Positions 1 to 11,947 of a stretch of 64,000 nt of DNA are shown here, piece after piece (the stretch's first letter is position 1; every line of letters begins with the position of its first letter). The notes under the pieces are model-generated. The model had not been told where the DNA came from. It ran no database searches and saw only the letters and a list, made by a program, of their open reading frames with translations. Where the stretch lies: positions 9,415,001 to 9,479,000 of the forward strand of contig NC_087110.1 in assembly GCF_963855985.1 (NCBI RefSeq), read 5' to 3'. This stretch comes from Ostrinia nubilalis. Taxonomy: Eukaryota > Arthropoda > Insecta > Lepidoptera > Crambidae. The position numbers and the translations under genes were made by a program.

Positions 1-19
1 TATGCTTCACCTATTTCAG

Positions 20-60
20 GAGATGCTTCTCCTAGTAATAAGAAACTTACTTTGAAATGA
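20..60 (+). CDS. possible terminal exon of a neighbouring gene
   Basis: CTATTTCAG followed by a frame reading DASPSNKKLTLK and TGA at 58-60. The acceptor is plausible and the sequence after it is AT-rich, as in a 3' UTR. The rest of the gene would lie before the window. Short and unsupported otherwise. Confidence 0.2.
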
Positions 61-434
61 GATTTAATAATCTAAGAATCGTGTTCAATCCTTTAATTAT
101 AATTTACAACAAATATCATCAATATGATAATTACTTACAACGAATGAATCATCTCAACTTGATTGAAATGACCTGAACAAAGACCGCACGATCCCATGAT
201 TTAGTTCCGCGCAAACACAGCAGAGGGCATTGAACAAAGGGCAGGTGGAGTGCTCTCTAGGAGGGCTGAGGCCCCATTGTATGGGTGGGGGTGACCATGG
301 GTTCACGGTTTTATAGTACTAAATAGGGATAGTAAAAGATGGATATTCTGTATTGCTCACTAGACAAAACTGACAAATAAATAAATACAGGTTTGAAACA
401 ATTTCGGTAAATAACAGTAATTACTTAAGGTGTC

Positions 435-560
435 AAAAATAGGCGTAAGTGTTGAATTGCCGATTCTGGACTGTCCAAGGATCGGTAGTTCGAACCCCGT
501 TGCCGCTGCAATGGACTATGTATTGTGGTCTATAGTGGTGAACCCACTCGTTGCACAAGC
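435..560 (+). mobile_element. SINE fragment
   Basis: Box B-like AGTTCGAACCCC followed by GTGAACCCACTCGTTGCACA, reminiscent of lepidopteran SINE bodies. Head degraded. Confidence 0.4.
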
Positions 561-1300
561 ATTTATTTAGCTTTCAAATTCAAATTCCAATTATTCAAAA
601 TGTTTATTACATGTTACATTACATTTTATAATGGTGTTACAAAAAGTACAAGGCACAGCAAAACATTAGATAGAGGGAGTAGTACCTTAAATTAATTTAA
701 AATAAGCTTTTTTAACTCTTGAGTTGCTTGTTATTTGAGCTTATTTAACACCTTGGGGTTAAAGGGGCAAACTTTCTTGCTTCAAACAAATGACAACTAC
801 AATTTAATTGTGAATACTTGACAATAACGATGGCTCATCAAGTTGAGCACATTTAGTGTATTTGCAAAGGGTATGTACCTACTATGTATTCGCAACAAAA
901 CTGTACAGTCACATTGTTAACTATCAATTTACGTTTTTGCTTTCACTCTCATCAAATGGTGATTTTTTGCGATAGAACGAGACGACAGGACAGGCAATAA
1001 ATAGTTAACACTGTTGCCGATGGTACTAACGAAGGGTGATTATTCCCTCATGATTCCTGACTCCCTCGCTAGACTGGACACCCTACACACTAGACGTTAT
1101 GCGAGGGTTGGAAAACTATGGGTCCCAATCGCATAGGCCCATTCAATTCCCGATGATGCCACGTTCTTGCTGTCTACAGCATTGGAAAATCTATTTCCAG
1201 CCATTTTAACTGATGCTATTTTCAAGTGATGGATGTGCTTAAAAAATAATGGGAAATATGCACAGAGCTCGGCGCGCGGCGATTCCGTGCTCTGTGGAAA
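561..1300. other. no feature recognised
   Basis: AT-rich non-coding sequence; frames short, no inverted-repeat pair or known repeat seen. Confidence 0.4.
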
Positions 1301-1375
1301 TATGTTTTTTTTTTTTTTTTTTTTTATGTGATAGGAGGCAAACGAGCAGACGGATCACCTGATGGTAAGTGATTA
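1301..1375. repeat. poly(T) plus short dispersed repeat
   Basis: A T-run of about 24 bases followed by GGCAAACGAGCAGACGGATC and ACCTGATGGTAAGTG, the same tail motif that ends the 35528 SINE. Likely the 3' end of a minus-strand SINE relative. Confidence 0.45.
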
Positions 1376-1742
1376 CCGTATTATGTTTTCTTATTTGCTA
1401 TTTTGGTAGGTACCAAATGAACGTTTATTATTTCTTCCTTTTAGGTAGGTATATCTATAGCAAATCCAATTATGGTTACGTTAACGTGCTCTCGAATGGA
1501 GAACGTGTCTCGGCAAAGGTTTTTTCAAATCAAAATCAAATAAATTTATTTGCTTAAAACATGGTGATATACATATATGTGGATAGATAATAATAATAAC
1601 TGTGCTCATGTTTTACCTTACTATAAATGGCATGCAAATATTTACAATTTAATAATAATGTTAATGATGAAGATTAATTATTAATGTCAAAAAAAAATAC
1701 AATTTTCAATTAAAATAATATTATGATGTCAAAAATAATTAG

Positions 1743-4679
1743 TCAAAATTTCTTATTACAATGTCTCATATTAAGAAAGTCCTTTACCCTATAAAAATTC
1801 ATGTCACTTAGCCATATTATAAGCGACCTTTTGAATCTTGCATTTGGTAGGTTTTTGATATGGTTCGGGATACAATTGTATATCTTAACACACATGGCAT
1901 CACATTGATCAAGATAATGTTTAAGTTTAGGTAAGCTATCATATACTAGATGACTAGGATCTCTAACATTGAAGTTTACAACATCTTTTCGCTTTTTGAA
2001 TAAATTAATATTATTTCTCACAAACAAAGCTACCTCAAGGATGTACAGACAAGGTAGGGGCAATATTTGTAGCTTTCTAAAGACAGGCTTACAGGATTGA
2101 CGAGGGGACATACCACAAATTGCCCTTACGCATTTTTTTTGCGCTTTAAATAATAAATTCATGTCAGTAGAATTTCCCCAAACCAAAAGTCCATACCTCA
2201 GAATTGAGCCGACATATCCATGATATGCTGCAAGACAAGCATTCAAGGTAGATGTGTAGCGCAGTCTTCTCAGAACAAATACATAACGGTTTAATTTATC
2301 CCGTAATGCTCCTATTTGTTGCTTCCAGCCACAGTTATCATCTATGATAACGCCCAAAAATTTAGTACTATCTGCTTCTTGAATGTCTATATCATTATAA
2401 TGTATATTAAGTTTTTGTTTAGTCTGTCTATTTGTCCCAAATTGTATAAAATTAGTTTTGTTTAAATTTACTGTTAAATTGTTATCATTTAGCCATGTTA
2501 TTATTTTGTCAATTGTACCATTTATGTCAGTTTCATGTTCCTCCGACTTTTTTGTGGACGGGATTACTACCGAAACATCATCTGCAAAAAGTGTACATCT
2601 ATGATTTGTTACGTCAGGAAGGTCGTTTATGTAAAGTATAAAAAGTAGAGGTCCCAAAACACTACCTTGCGGAACACCGCATGCATTCTCTAAAAACTGT
2701 GATCTATTATTTATTACAATGTTATTTTTATCTAAGCTAGTGATTTCAACTGCCTGCTTTCTATTCCGCAAGTAAGATTCTAACCAACTTCGAGCCAAAC
2801 CCCGCACTCCCATGTTTTCCAATTTAAGAAGCAGTAGGTCGTGGGAAACAAAATCAAAAGCTCGTGTCATATCAAAAAATACCGTTGTTGTGGGTATTCC
2901 AGCATTTATATTCCTGTTTATTTCACGCAACAGATGAAATATGGCAAGAGTTGTAGACCTATTTGCCTGGAATCCAAATTGCTCATTCTTTAGTATGCCA
3001 AATTTGGAGATATAGCTAAGCAATCTGACTTTCATGGCCTTCTCGAAGATTTTTGACAAAACCGGCACTAGTGTTATAGGACGATAGTTTTCTAGCAATG
3101 ATTTTTCTCCTTTTTTATAAATAGGCCTAACAATCGACAATTTTAACAATTCAGGAAAGCAACCAGTCTCAAAAGATAAATTTATCAGATGAGTGAGTGG
3201 CATAGCAAGTTCATCGTTGCAATGTTTAATTACTTTTGTAGAGATTCCATCATAACCAGTTGCATTTGTATTACTAAGAGATTTGATTATAGTTTTTATT
3301 TCGCTAACTGTGTATGGTTCCAGGAATATACTATTATTTAAACGAATTTTATTTGTGTTTTTAAGTGTCTTCTTTTCATTTGTTAATTTTATTAAGTAAT
3401 TGTTAAACTCATCGGCTATTCGAATTGGATTTTTAATTGTTTTGTTATTTATTGTTATATTGTCAATTATAATGTCATTTGATAATTGGTTAGTTTCATT
3501 TTTAATAATTTTCCATGTTATTTTACATTTGTTTTTAGCTTTATTTATTAGCTTCTGATTGTATATTTTTTGAGACAGACTAAAGCATTTACGAAGCAGT
3601 TTTGAATAGATTCTATATTGTTGCTTTTTGTTTGTTGATTTAGATTTATAGTATTCATATCTTAATTTTCTTTTAGTTTGGCAACTTTTTCTTAGTCCTT
3701 TAGTTATCCAAGATGGTTTTTTATATTTGCAGATTAATTTAACTTTTTTCATTGGAAAACTTAAATCATACATGGTTTTCAGAATGCCATGAAATGATAG
3801 CATTGCTTTATCCATATCAGTCATATTTACAATATCAGAGAATGATAAACATTTCAAGTGATCTCTAAATTTATTTAAATTTTCAAAACTATAGTCTCTC
3901 ATATTTATATAACATAGGACTGGTTTTTCGTGCTTATATTGTACTGGTATATGCAACATTTGTGATGTATTATGGTCAGATAGATACAAATGATGTAATT
4001 CAGCAAAGGCGTCGTCAATATTGCTAATTAAGTGGTCAATACAGGATTTTAGCCTGGTTGGTTCAGTTATGTGTAATGTCAAATTATAATTTTTAACTAT
4101 GTCGATAAGATATTTAGTACTATTTGATAATTTACAAGTATCGATATTTAAATCTCCGGCTAGTATTATCTTGGTCCTAGGATTTTTAATATATTTATGT
4201 AAAATGTCATCTAAGCATACCAAAAAAGAATTTACGTTTGAGTCTGGGGTTCTATATAAACAAATAATATAAATATTGTATCCCAAAAGTTTAATACCAC
4301 AACACTCAAAGGTTTTATCTTGTGATATTTGTTTGATATCAGTTATCTCATTAAACTTAAGTCCCTTTCTAATCATTATACATACACCTCCTCTATTTTT
4401 ACCACTTTTCCTACAATACGCCGATGCAATGTTATAACCAGTTAGGTTTAAACAGCTTTCACTGCCAACCCTCACAAAAGTTTCAGAGAAGCACATAATG
4501 TCAGGTTTTTTGCCTGTTTCATTCAACTCTGTTAAAGCTACTTCTAATATATCCCGCTTTGAGAAAAATCCCGCAATGTTCTGATGTAGCAATTTAAGAA
4601 AGGAATGTCCGTTAGTCTCGAAAAAAATTCTCAACCCTTTTTTCTCCCTCTGTGGATGGACTCTTGTTTCGGTTGTCAA
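1743..4679 (-). CDS. CR1-type LINE ORF2: AP endonuclease and reverse transcriptase
   Basis: 978 residues. The N-terminal exonuclease/endonuclease/phosphatase-type domain has Asn34 (LLHQN), Glu66 (CFSET), AGDLN at 174-178 and SDH at 234-236, the catalytic set for nicking target DNA. The reverse transcriptase has GYDGIS, the fingers motif [29 protein letters not shown] and the active site FADD at 698-701. The C-terminus (LFKAQKKCVRAICG) is typical of CR1/Daphne-like elements and has no RNase H. No stop or frameshift is visible and all catalytic residues are present, so the protein could be functional. Confidence 0.9.
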   Translation of the reverse strand: MTTETRVHPQREKKGLRIFFETNGHSFLKLLHQNIAGFFSKRDILEVALTELNETGKKPDIMCFSETFVRVGSESCLNLTGYNIASAYCRKSGKNRGGVCIMIRKGLKFNEITDIKQISQDKTFECCGIKLLGYNIYIICLYRTPDSNVNSFLVCLDDILHKYIKNPRTKIILAGDLNIDTCKLSNSTKYLIDIVKNYNLTLHITEPTRLKSCIDHLISNIDDAFAELHHLYLSDHNTSQMLHIPVQYKHEKPVLCYINMRDYSFENLNKFRDHLKCLSFSDIVNMTDMDKAMLSFHGILKTMYDLSFPMKKVKLICKYKKPSWITKGLRKSCQTKRKLRYEYYKSKSTNKKQQYRIYSKLLRKCFSLSQKIYNQKLINKAKNKCKITWKIIKNETNQLSNDIIIDNITINNKTIKNPIRIADEFNNYLIKLTNEKKTLKNTNKIRLNNSIFLEPYTVSEIKTIIKSLSNTNATGYDGISTKVIKHCNDELAMPLTHLINLSFETGCFPELLKLSIVRPIYKKGEKSLLENYRPITLVPVLSKIFEKAMKVRLLSYISKFGILKNEQFGFQANRSTTLAIFHLLREINRNINAGIPTTTVFFDMTRAFDFVSHDLLLLKLENMGVRGLARSWLESYLRNRKQAVEITSLDKNNIVINNRSQFLENACGVPQGSVLGPLLFILYINDLPDVTNHRCTLFADDVSVVIPSTKKSEEHETDINGTIDKIITWLNDNNLTVNLNKTNFIQFGTNRQTKQKLNIHYNDIDIQEADSTKFLGVIIDDNCGWKQQIGALRDKLNRYVFVLRRLRYTSTLNACLAAYHGYVGSILRYGLLVWGNSTDMNLLFKAQKKCVRAICGMSPRQSCKPVFRKLQILPLPCLYILEVALFVRNNINLFKKRKDVVNFNVRDPSHLVYDSLPKLKHYLDQCDAMCVKIYNCIPNHIKNLPNARFKRSLIIWLSDMNFYRVKDFLNMRHCNKKF

Positions 4680-6081
4680 GATACATATAATTGTCTAGCA
4701 TATTATATTTGGAAATTTTAGCTATCAATACATTCAGATCAGTAAAAATAGTTTTGTAACAGTGATTCTTTAAGATGCCCTGTGATCCAGTGAACATATC
4801 AGAAGTATATTTTAGGTGTCTATTTGAGTCTAAAATGTAAGCATATTCATATTTCGTATTATCTAAGAACAGTAACCTATTAAACATCTCAATTCGCTGA
4901 TTGAACAAATTCATATGTTCTGAGTATCTAAAAGTAGGCAGACAAATAATGATGTTTGTATGATTAAATTTTTGTAATGTCATTCTTATAAAATTAATAA
5001 TGTCATGATAATTGCGAGTTCTATAGAAATCTGCATCTCCTATAAATATTATACAATAGTCACGAAGAGTAAAATCAACTAACTTAGTATCTAATCCTTT
5101 TAATAACTGTTTTATGTCAACACCTAAACTTCTGTAATGGCATAATTCTGTATGATCAATCATGTTTAATGCATTTTGTAAGATTTTCCCTCGCGTATAA
5201 CTACTCAATAAGCACAGCTTCCTCGCCTCGTTTGGGAGTTGTTCGTCAATGTTGTCTTGAAAATACTCCTGAAGACTTGTTGTTGCTGTTGTGATTTCTT
5301 GAAGTGATTCATGTAATTCATCCGCTTCATTCTGAACAAATTCCTTCCCCTTGCTGCTGTCCTTCAGTTTATTTGTGGACTTGTGTCTTTTTTTCAAGCT
5401 GCTTATATTTTTACACTGTGGTGATGTTGTTGTACATAATTGTTTCAAATTATCTATGCTTAGCTTGTAATCAGTAATTTGTTTCTTTAAAGCTGAGTTT
5501 TCCAGTAATAACTCCTCAATATGACTGTTTGCACTATCCAATTTAATTTGCAGTTCTGTATTTTTGTCTTCCATTTCCTTCAAATCTTCCCTCAAATTAA
5601 TTGTTATTTCCGGGCAGCTTCTATTTTGCCTTTCTGGCTGCGATACCATGGATTCCTCTTCTTCAATCTCTGATTCAGCAGGTTCAGAAAGTGACTCAAA
5701 ACTGTTTTGAACAGGTACATTAAAAATGCTCTCGTCATTTTTATGTGGAGTTGAGTTCGTTAAACCAGAGGATGACGGGCTCAAGATGTTGGGCAATAGT
5801 TGTGCCTTGCCTGGTTTCGTCTTGGAGCAAATTGATGGCTTCACCGTAGATTTTTTATTTTTCTTCTTCAGGCATGTATTGCACTTCCATTGTGTTTTCT
5901 TTTCGCTAGTCATTAATTGGTACAATTTTTCTGACATCCCTGCACAATCAAAATCATACCTTTTTTGGCATAAGTTACACAAAATAGTGCCTCTTAGTTC
6001 GACTATAGATTTACATTTGTCACAGATAATTTTTGATGTTTTTTGGGTCCTTTTCATTCGTTGCGTCATATTTGTTGCCAT
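4612..6081 (-). CDS. CR1-type LINE ORF1: PHD finger, coiled coil, esterase-like domain
   Basis: 489 residues. The N-terminus has a PHD-type zinc finger with ligands at Cys20/23, 35/38, 46 and 67/70. A Ser/acidic-rich linker follows, then a coiled coil around 170-213 (ELQIKLDSANSHIEELLLEN). The C-terminal half has IIFIGDADFYRTRNY and NIIICLPTFRYS, resembling the SGNH-hydrolase/esterase domain of CR1 ORF1 proteins. The role inferred from the family is binding element RNA and assisting integration. The start is the first ATG (6081); another lies four codons later. Its end overlaps the start of ORF2. Confidence 0.82.
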   Translation of the reverse strand: MATNMTQRMKRTQKTSKIICDKCKSIVELRGTILCNLCQKRYDFDCAGMSEKLYQLMTSEKKTQWKCNTCLKKKNKKSTVKPSICSKTKPGKAQLLPNILSPSSSGLTNSTPHKNDESIFNVPVQNSFESLSEPAESEIEEEESMVSQPERQNRSCPEITINLREDLKEMEDKNTELQIKLDSANSHIEELLLENSALKKQITDYKLSIDNLKQLCTTTSPQCKNISSLKKRHKSTNKLKDSSKGKEFVQNEADELHESLQEITTATTSLQEYFQDNIDEQLPNEARKLCLLSSYTRGKILQNALNMIDHTELCHYRSLGVDIKQLLKGLDTKLVDFTLRDYCIIFIGDADFYRTRNYHDIINFIRMTLQKFNHTNIIICLPTFRYSEHMNLFNQRIEMFNRLLFLDNTKYEYAYILDSNRHLKYTSDMFTGSQGILKNHCYKTIFTDLNVLIAKISKYNMLDNYMYLDNRNKSPSTEGEKRVENFFRD

Positions 6082-6951
6082 TGTTTTCTTAGTAATATAA
6101 TTTTATAATAAGCCAAAAAAAAAAAAAAATTTTTTTTCGATCACCAATTTTGTCCGTTTTGTTGCTGTGTGTAATGTGTCCGCTTTGCGAACGCGTCAAT
6201 GGTGCGTGCGATGACTCGATGCGTGCGGCGGATGACTCAGCAACCGCTGCGCTAGCCGGCCGCGGCGGCCGCGCGATGCGTAATGATCCAATAAGTACGT
6301 TATGTTATATTTTTGAATTGTTTTGTCTCATAACTTTATAACCACTACGAATTTTTTAACACGGTTTTCACCATCGTAACACTTGATTCACCATCTACAC
6401 AACAGTATATATTATGACTGTAGACATTTAGATTTTTCACTACTTATTTTGAAAAAAAGGCGGATAGATCAATTACGTGACTGCCGTCTGACATTGCGCG
6501 ACAGCGACCGACCGTTGTCTAGGTTGACTCCATACTTCCATACTCGATGGATGGACGAGACGACCTTTAGACTTGATCAAAATAATGAGATGGGTTGACA
6601 GAAAAACTTGTGTAACATAATAATATAGTACACAGTTTAGACTAAACTAATAACTATTGTATTTTAACCGACTTCAAAAAATGGAGGAGGTTCTCAATTC
6701 GAGTGTATGTTTTAAACTTAAAAGATCGTAAGTACGAGTAACTTAACTGATCTTGCCATTTTATGAGATTTCTTAGAGGTGTGTAGTGTTTAGAGGACAC
6801 ACTTCTAAAGTGGATGGATTTATTTGATTATAGTAAATAAATATCCTAAAACATAAATATCCTTGGACATTTTACACTGCGCCGCTAGTCCCAAACTAAG
6901 AAAAGCTTGTACTATGGGTAGGTACTAGACAACGGATATAAACATACTTAA

Positions 6952-7102
6952 ATACTTTATTTTTGTACATATTAACATAGAGAACAGCCAGACCCGTCAC
7001 AGAAATTAAAATTCATCATTTCAATTTCTGCCCGGCCGGAAATCGAACCTGGGACCTCTCGGCATAGTAGTCCGTTCTGAACCACTACACCAAACGGCCG
7101 AC
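6952..7102 (-). mobile_element. tRNA-derived SINE, second family
   Basis: Minus strand starts GTCGGCCGTTTGGTGTAGTG (box A), then box B GGTTCGATTTCC and CGGCCGGGCAG, followed by a short body and an A/T tail. A different head from the 35528 family. Confidence 0.8.
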
Positions 7103-7872
7103 AAGTACGAGTACCTAGATAGTACAATCTTATGAACTTATTTTTGCCTTTCCTCAAAATCGATCTTCAAAACCCTTCATGACCGAGCATCCCACAACAG
7201 GAAAATCAACCTCGATTTCATCCTTTGTTTTTCAAAAATCCTTTCTCTGAACAAAAGAAAGGAAGAGAAAAATTTAATATCCTGGCCAGAATAATTTATG
7301 TAAGACCCTAAATAGTATACAGTCCTATAGGTATTTGGGCAGACAGACCGTAGGTGGGCACCCCCATAAATACAAATTAAAGGTAACGCACCCTACATTC
7401 ATAAGTTGTGGTGCCCTGAGTGTAGCCCTGGGGCCTATTTACAGAAGTTTTGCGACAGGCGACAGGAGAATCCTGTAATTTGTCAAACTGGCAAAAATAT
7501 GGAAAAAATAACGTTATTTAACGAATATAGCTTCTGGCTGCGGCTTCACCCTCTTGCGTTTCGATAAATTTATAGCCTAAGTGCTATTTTGATGTAACTG
7601 CAGTTTCATCAGAATCAATCAGGTTTTTTTTATGAAGGAGTAATGATCCAACCTCGCAAACTTTCGCGCTATTTAACTAAACTTGATTTTCATAATGATA
7701 ATATAAGTATTATATTTATTTTATTGTATTTCATTTTATATATTGATCATATGTTATTTTCAATTCCTAGAAGATCTTTTACTAGATGTTATGTCAATTT
7801 ATCATCAGGTTAGTTGTCGGAAACAACGCTTCACGACCTATTTTGTTGTCGCCATTTTCTGACTGTTCGAGT

Positions 7873-8866
7873 CATGGACCTATAAAAAAAGGCGGACGGA
7901 ACTCGCGCTACAACAAAACTGTGACGCAAAATTTTGGCGTTTGTCTATTGTGTGAGTGAATTTATGGATGCCATGTTAGCCAAAACATTTTACCCATTTA
8001 TTTTAAGAAAAACATAGATCAGCAGATGTTACTTGGAAATGTAGACAGAATTATTCCGTGCCATTTTAAAAGGATGAAAGGTGAATGCGTTGAGGTAGGC
8101 GCGAAATTTTCAATATTCAAATTTTCTTACATTGTTTGCAAGTCAGTGTGTCAGGGTATGTACATAATGTTGATCAAAAATGATTCACACAGTTACAAAT
8201 TACGAATCTTGTGTACATTATAATCATAATCTTATGCATCATCAATATAATATTATTATTATCTCTGATAGATTTTTTTTAACATACAACCTGACACTGA
8301 CTTGCAATCCATGTAAGAAAATTTGAATTTCGCAGTTCCACATTTTTGGGAAGGATCAAATTTGCCTATGAAAATATATCCCATTAAAACACAATTATTA
8401 TGATAAATTATTTTATTTCCATAGTATGCGTAATAAATAACTAAAAAGTCCTAAAATTATTATTAATTTCCCATATTTCGGGTAATTTTCCCACGTAAAT
8501 AACTGAGAACACTGGTCTTTGACGTATTATTTTTTCGAGTGAATGACGTTTGATTTCAATTAATTTCAATATTTTAATGTCGGGAAATAAGTGATTGGAT
8601 TATTATTTTGCCTGTGAAATGTGATTCCTTAATTTTTGTTTGTTCGAATAGAACGGTTTTTACACAATTTCATCACACAAGACATGTCGTATTCGTGTTG
8701 TTTTGTCGCTGCCTAAATGTGTCAACTGTGTGAAGTTTGCACTCGAAGTGGTGTATCAGGGTGTGAATGTGTGCGTGCCGGCCTGTACGTACAGGCAAGC
8801 TGGTGTATCCTAATGTCACAGTATTTTGTTGATGAGAATCCGTCCGACTTTTTTTATAGGTCCATG
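7873..8866. mobile_element. P-like or hAT-like TIR element, 994 bp, 8-bp duplication
   Basis: Ends are 27-bp inverted repeats CATGGACCTATAAAAAAAG with one mismatch in the rest, flanked by a perfect 8-bp duplication GTTCGAGT (7865-7872, 8867-8874). The CATGGACC start and 8-bp duplication fit P elements; hAT is the alternative. No transposase. A second inverted repeat sits inside (about 8105-8155 with 8290-8335). Confidence 0.8.
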
Positions 8867-11462
8867 GTTCGAGTATTTTTCCTTACAACCTGACCTGGAT
8901 ATAGTTTCTTCGTCGGGTTTCCTTGAATACATATTTTAATTCAAAGAAGATAATATTGAGTGTATTCTTGTCTTTAGTTTAAGAATTAAGCTAAGCTGTA
9001 CCCGCGGCATAGTAGGTACGTGTGAAAATTTTGGCAGTATTGGCAACATTTTTCATTGATGCTACGCTCCTATTGACTGCAGTGTTAATTTCAAATATGA
9101 TAAATGGACTATCCAACACTAAAATATTTTTTCCAGTACTTAGTGAGATAAGCACATTCAACCAAACAAACTCTTCAGATTAATGTCTTAAGTAAAGATT
9201 CTCATCTCACCAATTGCTTTGGCTTCTTCATCATCATTAATTTTAAAACTCAGGCAGGTACGTTTGGCTGAATATTAATGTTTATTTCACTTGTAGTACT
9301 TTAGTTATTTTAGTATCCAATACGAATTTCAATTTCAATGGACCAGAACAGCATTTTACTGTATGTTGTTTGGCTTAATTAAATTGAATCGAGGAATTTA
9401 TAGTTCCATATAAATTCCTGAAATTTCGCGTGAATCTGAAATATCGGTTTTGTGTATTGGCAACATTTATGGATGACAATTTGTGGAGTTTCGTAGTAAA
9501 ATAACATTCTTGCATTAATTGCTCGCATCATTAAAACAGCGAAATTACACAGTCATGTCTGTTATTTCATACAAACAAAACAATGTCCTGTGATATTTGC
9601 CAATTATTGTTTTATTTGTTAGGTACTGTAAAATTAATTCACAATAATAACTGTATTTAATTTGATCATGAATGTTTCATAGTTGATAATTTTAATAACT
9701 CTATCTTTTTCCCGGAACTTTGTCCAAGTAAGTAGATGTTGGTGAAAAATAGCCTATTATTATTTTGTAAAGTGTTATCAAAGTACGTACAGTCATAGAT
9801 CTAATCAGTCGTTTCGACCAAAAATGGCACTTAATGACGTCACAACATATTAAGGGGCTCTTTTACATTGTCTCCTTTTCTTTTGATCCTTTTCCAGATC
9901 GAATCCAATCGAAAACTAACTCAGTTTTCAGGGCAGAAAGAGAAGACACTCTAGAATCTAGAATGTCATAAGATAATGAAATCTTGATTCTAGAATGAAG
10001 TGATTTTTAAAATAATTTATGCCTTGGTATTATTTATTTTTAACGTCAACTAACTTAATTGTGTCCGACCCCTACTGTGAAAAGATGAAAAAAGAAAATG
10101 CAGCCCTTGGACTACCTATATCCGAACTTCCCTTGGAAGCTTAATAAATTCTCTTTACATTCCCTTCGCGCCAATTTTCTGTAACTTCGTTGGCCAACAC
10201 CTTTGTTTACAATATTTCTTTGTTCGATATAAAGTGGCTGAATCGATTTGCCGTTCAAAGGCAACTCAATTTCTGAAATCGACTTTAACTCAACGAAATA
10301 GAGCACATGGATTTCGATGTGGTGTAACTTAAACAAGTCGCAAATTGGTATTGAAAAGTGTGTCCTAATTCGAGGAGGTAAAGTGCATTGTGGTGTGTAC
10401 GAGAGTTTTGTAGACGGCATTGCATTCGCTGCCTATATAAAATTGACTCTTTGAAGTCTCCCATATTGTTATCGCAAGGAAAGTTGAGAATAATGGGCTT
10501 TACTCTATGATCGACAGAAGTAGACGTTCATTGTATTAGGATTTTTAAAGTGTGAGTGAAAAGTGTTGTAAGTGCATGGGAAATGAAGAAAATATCTTGA
10601 GGGATCAATGTTTTGGTTTAATGTTTGAACTTTTTCTCTATCTTGCTTGCTGGAAAGATTAGGGTTACAATCACTATTGTAGTTACAGGCGTCTGACGTA
10701 GTTTCAATCCGACAATTTGTGTCGAACAAGTGCCTTTATTAAATGAGTGTCCTGCCTCAGATTTGAATCCTGATTATCCCGATCCCTTAAATTCATATCT
10801 CTATAAAATTTTTCGTTATACTAACTTAAAAAGTATATGAATTGTGGCATTTACATAATAAATAGTATCAGTAGTCCCATGGAACTACTAGAAATCATAA
10901 TTTGTGCCCCATAATGGGAATCTATTTACTCGACGTTTTATCATCATCATCATCATTTCAGTCACAGAACGTCAACTCTTGAACGTAGGCCTTATAAAAC
11001 ATACTTCACTGAAAACTTTACTTAGGCTGTTTGTTCTATGAAACAAATACAGTTATAAATAGAACAATTATTATTACTGACGGGATTGCTAGCATGTACC
11101 TTAATTTTGAGTTTCCGATATTTCGGCACTGTTGCAAGCGCCATGGTCACGCTTAATAATAATTATGTTAGTGACCATGAAAGTTTAACTTTAAAACAAT
11201 ATAAATAGACCAAACCCCACAAGCAGAAGGTGCTGTTTGTTCTAATAAGAACAAACAATTATAAATAGACACAACCAGTGCTCGCTCACTATGTCTACTT
11301 TTCCCGTGCCAATAAGCTTCCCGGGTGGTTTCCGTTTGATGTCCAGATATGCCTGCTGGCAAAGGAAATATCGCTTTGAAGTATTCGAGACACATTTGTG
11401 GGGTGACCACAAAGATCACGCAATTTGTGGACTCGAATACGAAATCACAAAATTATAAAAAA
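8867..11462. other. no gene recognised
   Basis: AT-rich intergenic DNA. The longest frame (10420-10112, minus, 102 codons) shows no family motif. A short inverted repeat around TCTAGAAT lies at 9948-9995. Confidence 0.4.
10935..10985 (-). mobile_element. very short RTE-type tail
   Basis: TTATCATCATCATCATTTCA then GTCACAGAACGTCAAC; degraded. Confidence 0.5.
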
Positions 11463-11671
11463 CTAGCGACCGACCGCGACTTCGTACGCGTGGATCCTGT
11501 TTAACCCCCTTAGGGGTGAAGTTTTATAAAATCCTTTCTTAGCGGATGCCGACGTCAGAACATCTACCTGCATGCCAAATTTCAGCCCGATCCGTCCAGT
11601 GGTTTGGGCTGTGTGTTGATAGATCACTGTGTCAGTCAGTCAGTCAGTCACCTTTGAGTTATATATTTAGA
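11463..11671 (-). mobile_element. short Helitron-like element
   Basis: On the minus strand it begins TCTAAATATATAACTC, ends in a GC hairpin and CTAG, and is flanked by A before and T after, as Helitrons are. Contains GACT repeats near the start. Confidence 0.65.
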
Positions 11672-11947
11672 TGTCAAAGTAGAGTCAATAGTTCGCTAAC
11701 GACCTCACCAACATGGGAATTTGTTATGACTGGTCCAGTTCCAGACACCCTGTATAGTGAGTGTGTGCTAGCGAGATCCAAAACGCTTGGCAGTCAGACT
11801 ACACATAACGTCAGCATACTTAAACACAAAGAAATCTTAGCTTTTGTTGAACGCCTCAACTCTCTGTCAAAGTAGGTATGAACGAAACCAAATAATTTCT
11901 TCTAATCTATCTGGGAACCCTGTTTGCTACCCAAAATCAAACTAATA

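Larger units (their letters stand above)
1526..6340 (-). mobile_element. nearly intact CR1-type non-LTR retrotransposon
   Basis: Two long undisrupted frames on the minus strand (ORF1 6081-4612, ORF2 4679-1743, overlapping by 68 bp). They are followed by an A/T-rich 3' UTR ending near 1526 in a short TTTGATTTTGATTTG-type tail, as CR1-group elements end in short repeats rather than poly(A). A GC-rich leader lies upstream at about 6150-6300. The 5' boundary is not certain; I did not find a clear target-site duplication. With both frames open it may have moved recently. Confidence 0.85.

Noticed and set aside
5726..6100. 124-codon plus-strand frame inside the LINE
   Set aside because: Antisense shadow of LINE ORF1; no motif, and the minus-strand protein has clear domains.
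10112..10420. 102-codon minus-strand gene candidate
   Set aside because: No recognisable domain, no flanking exon or promoter signal; likely chance.
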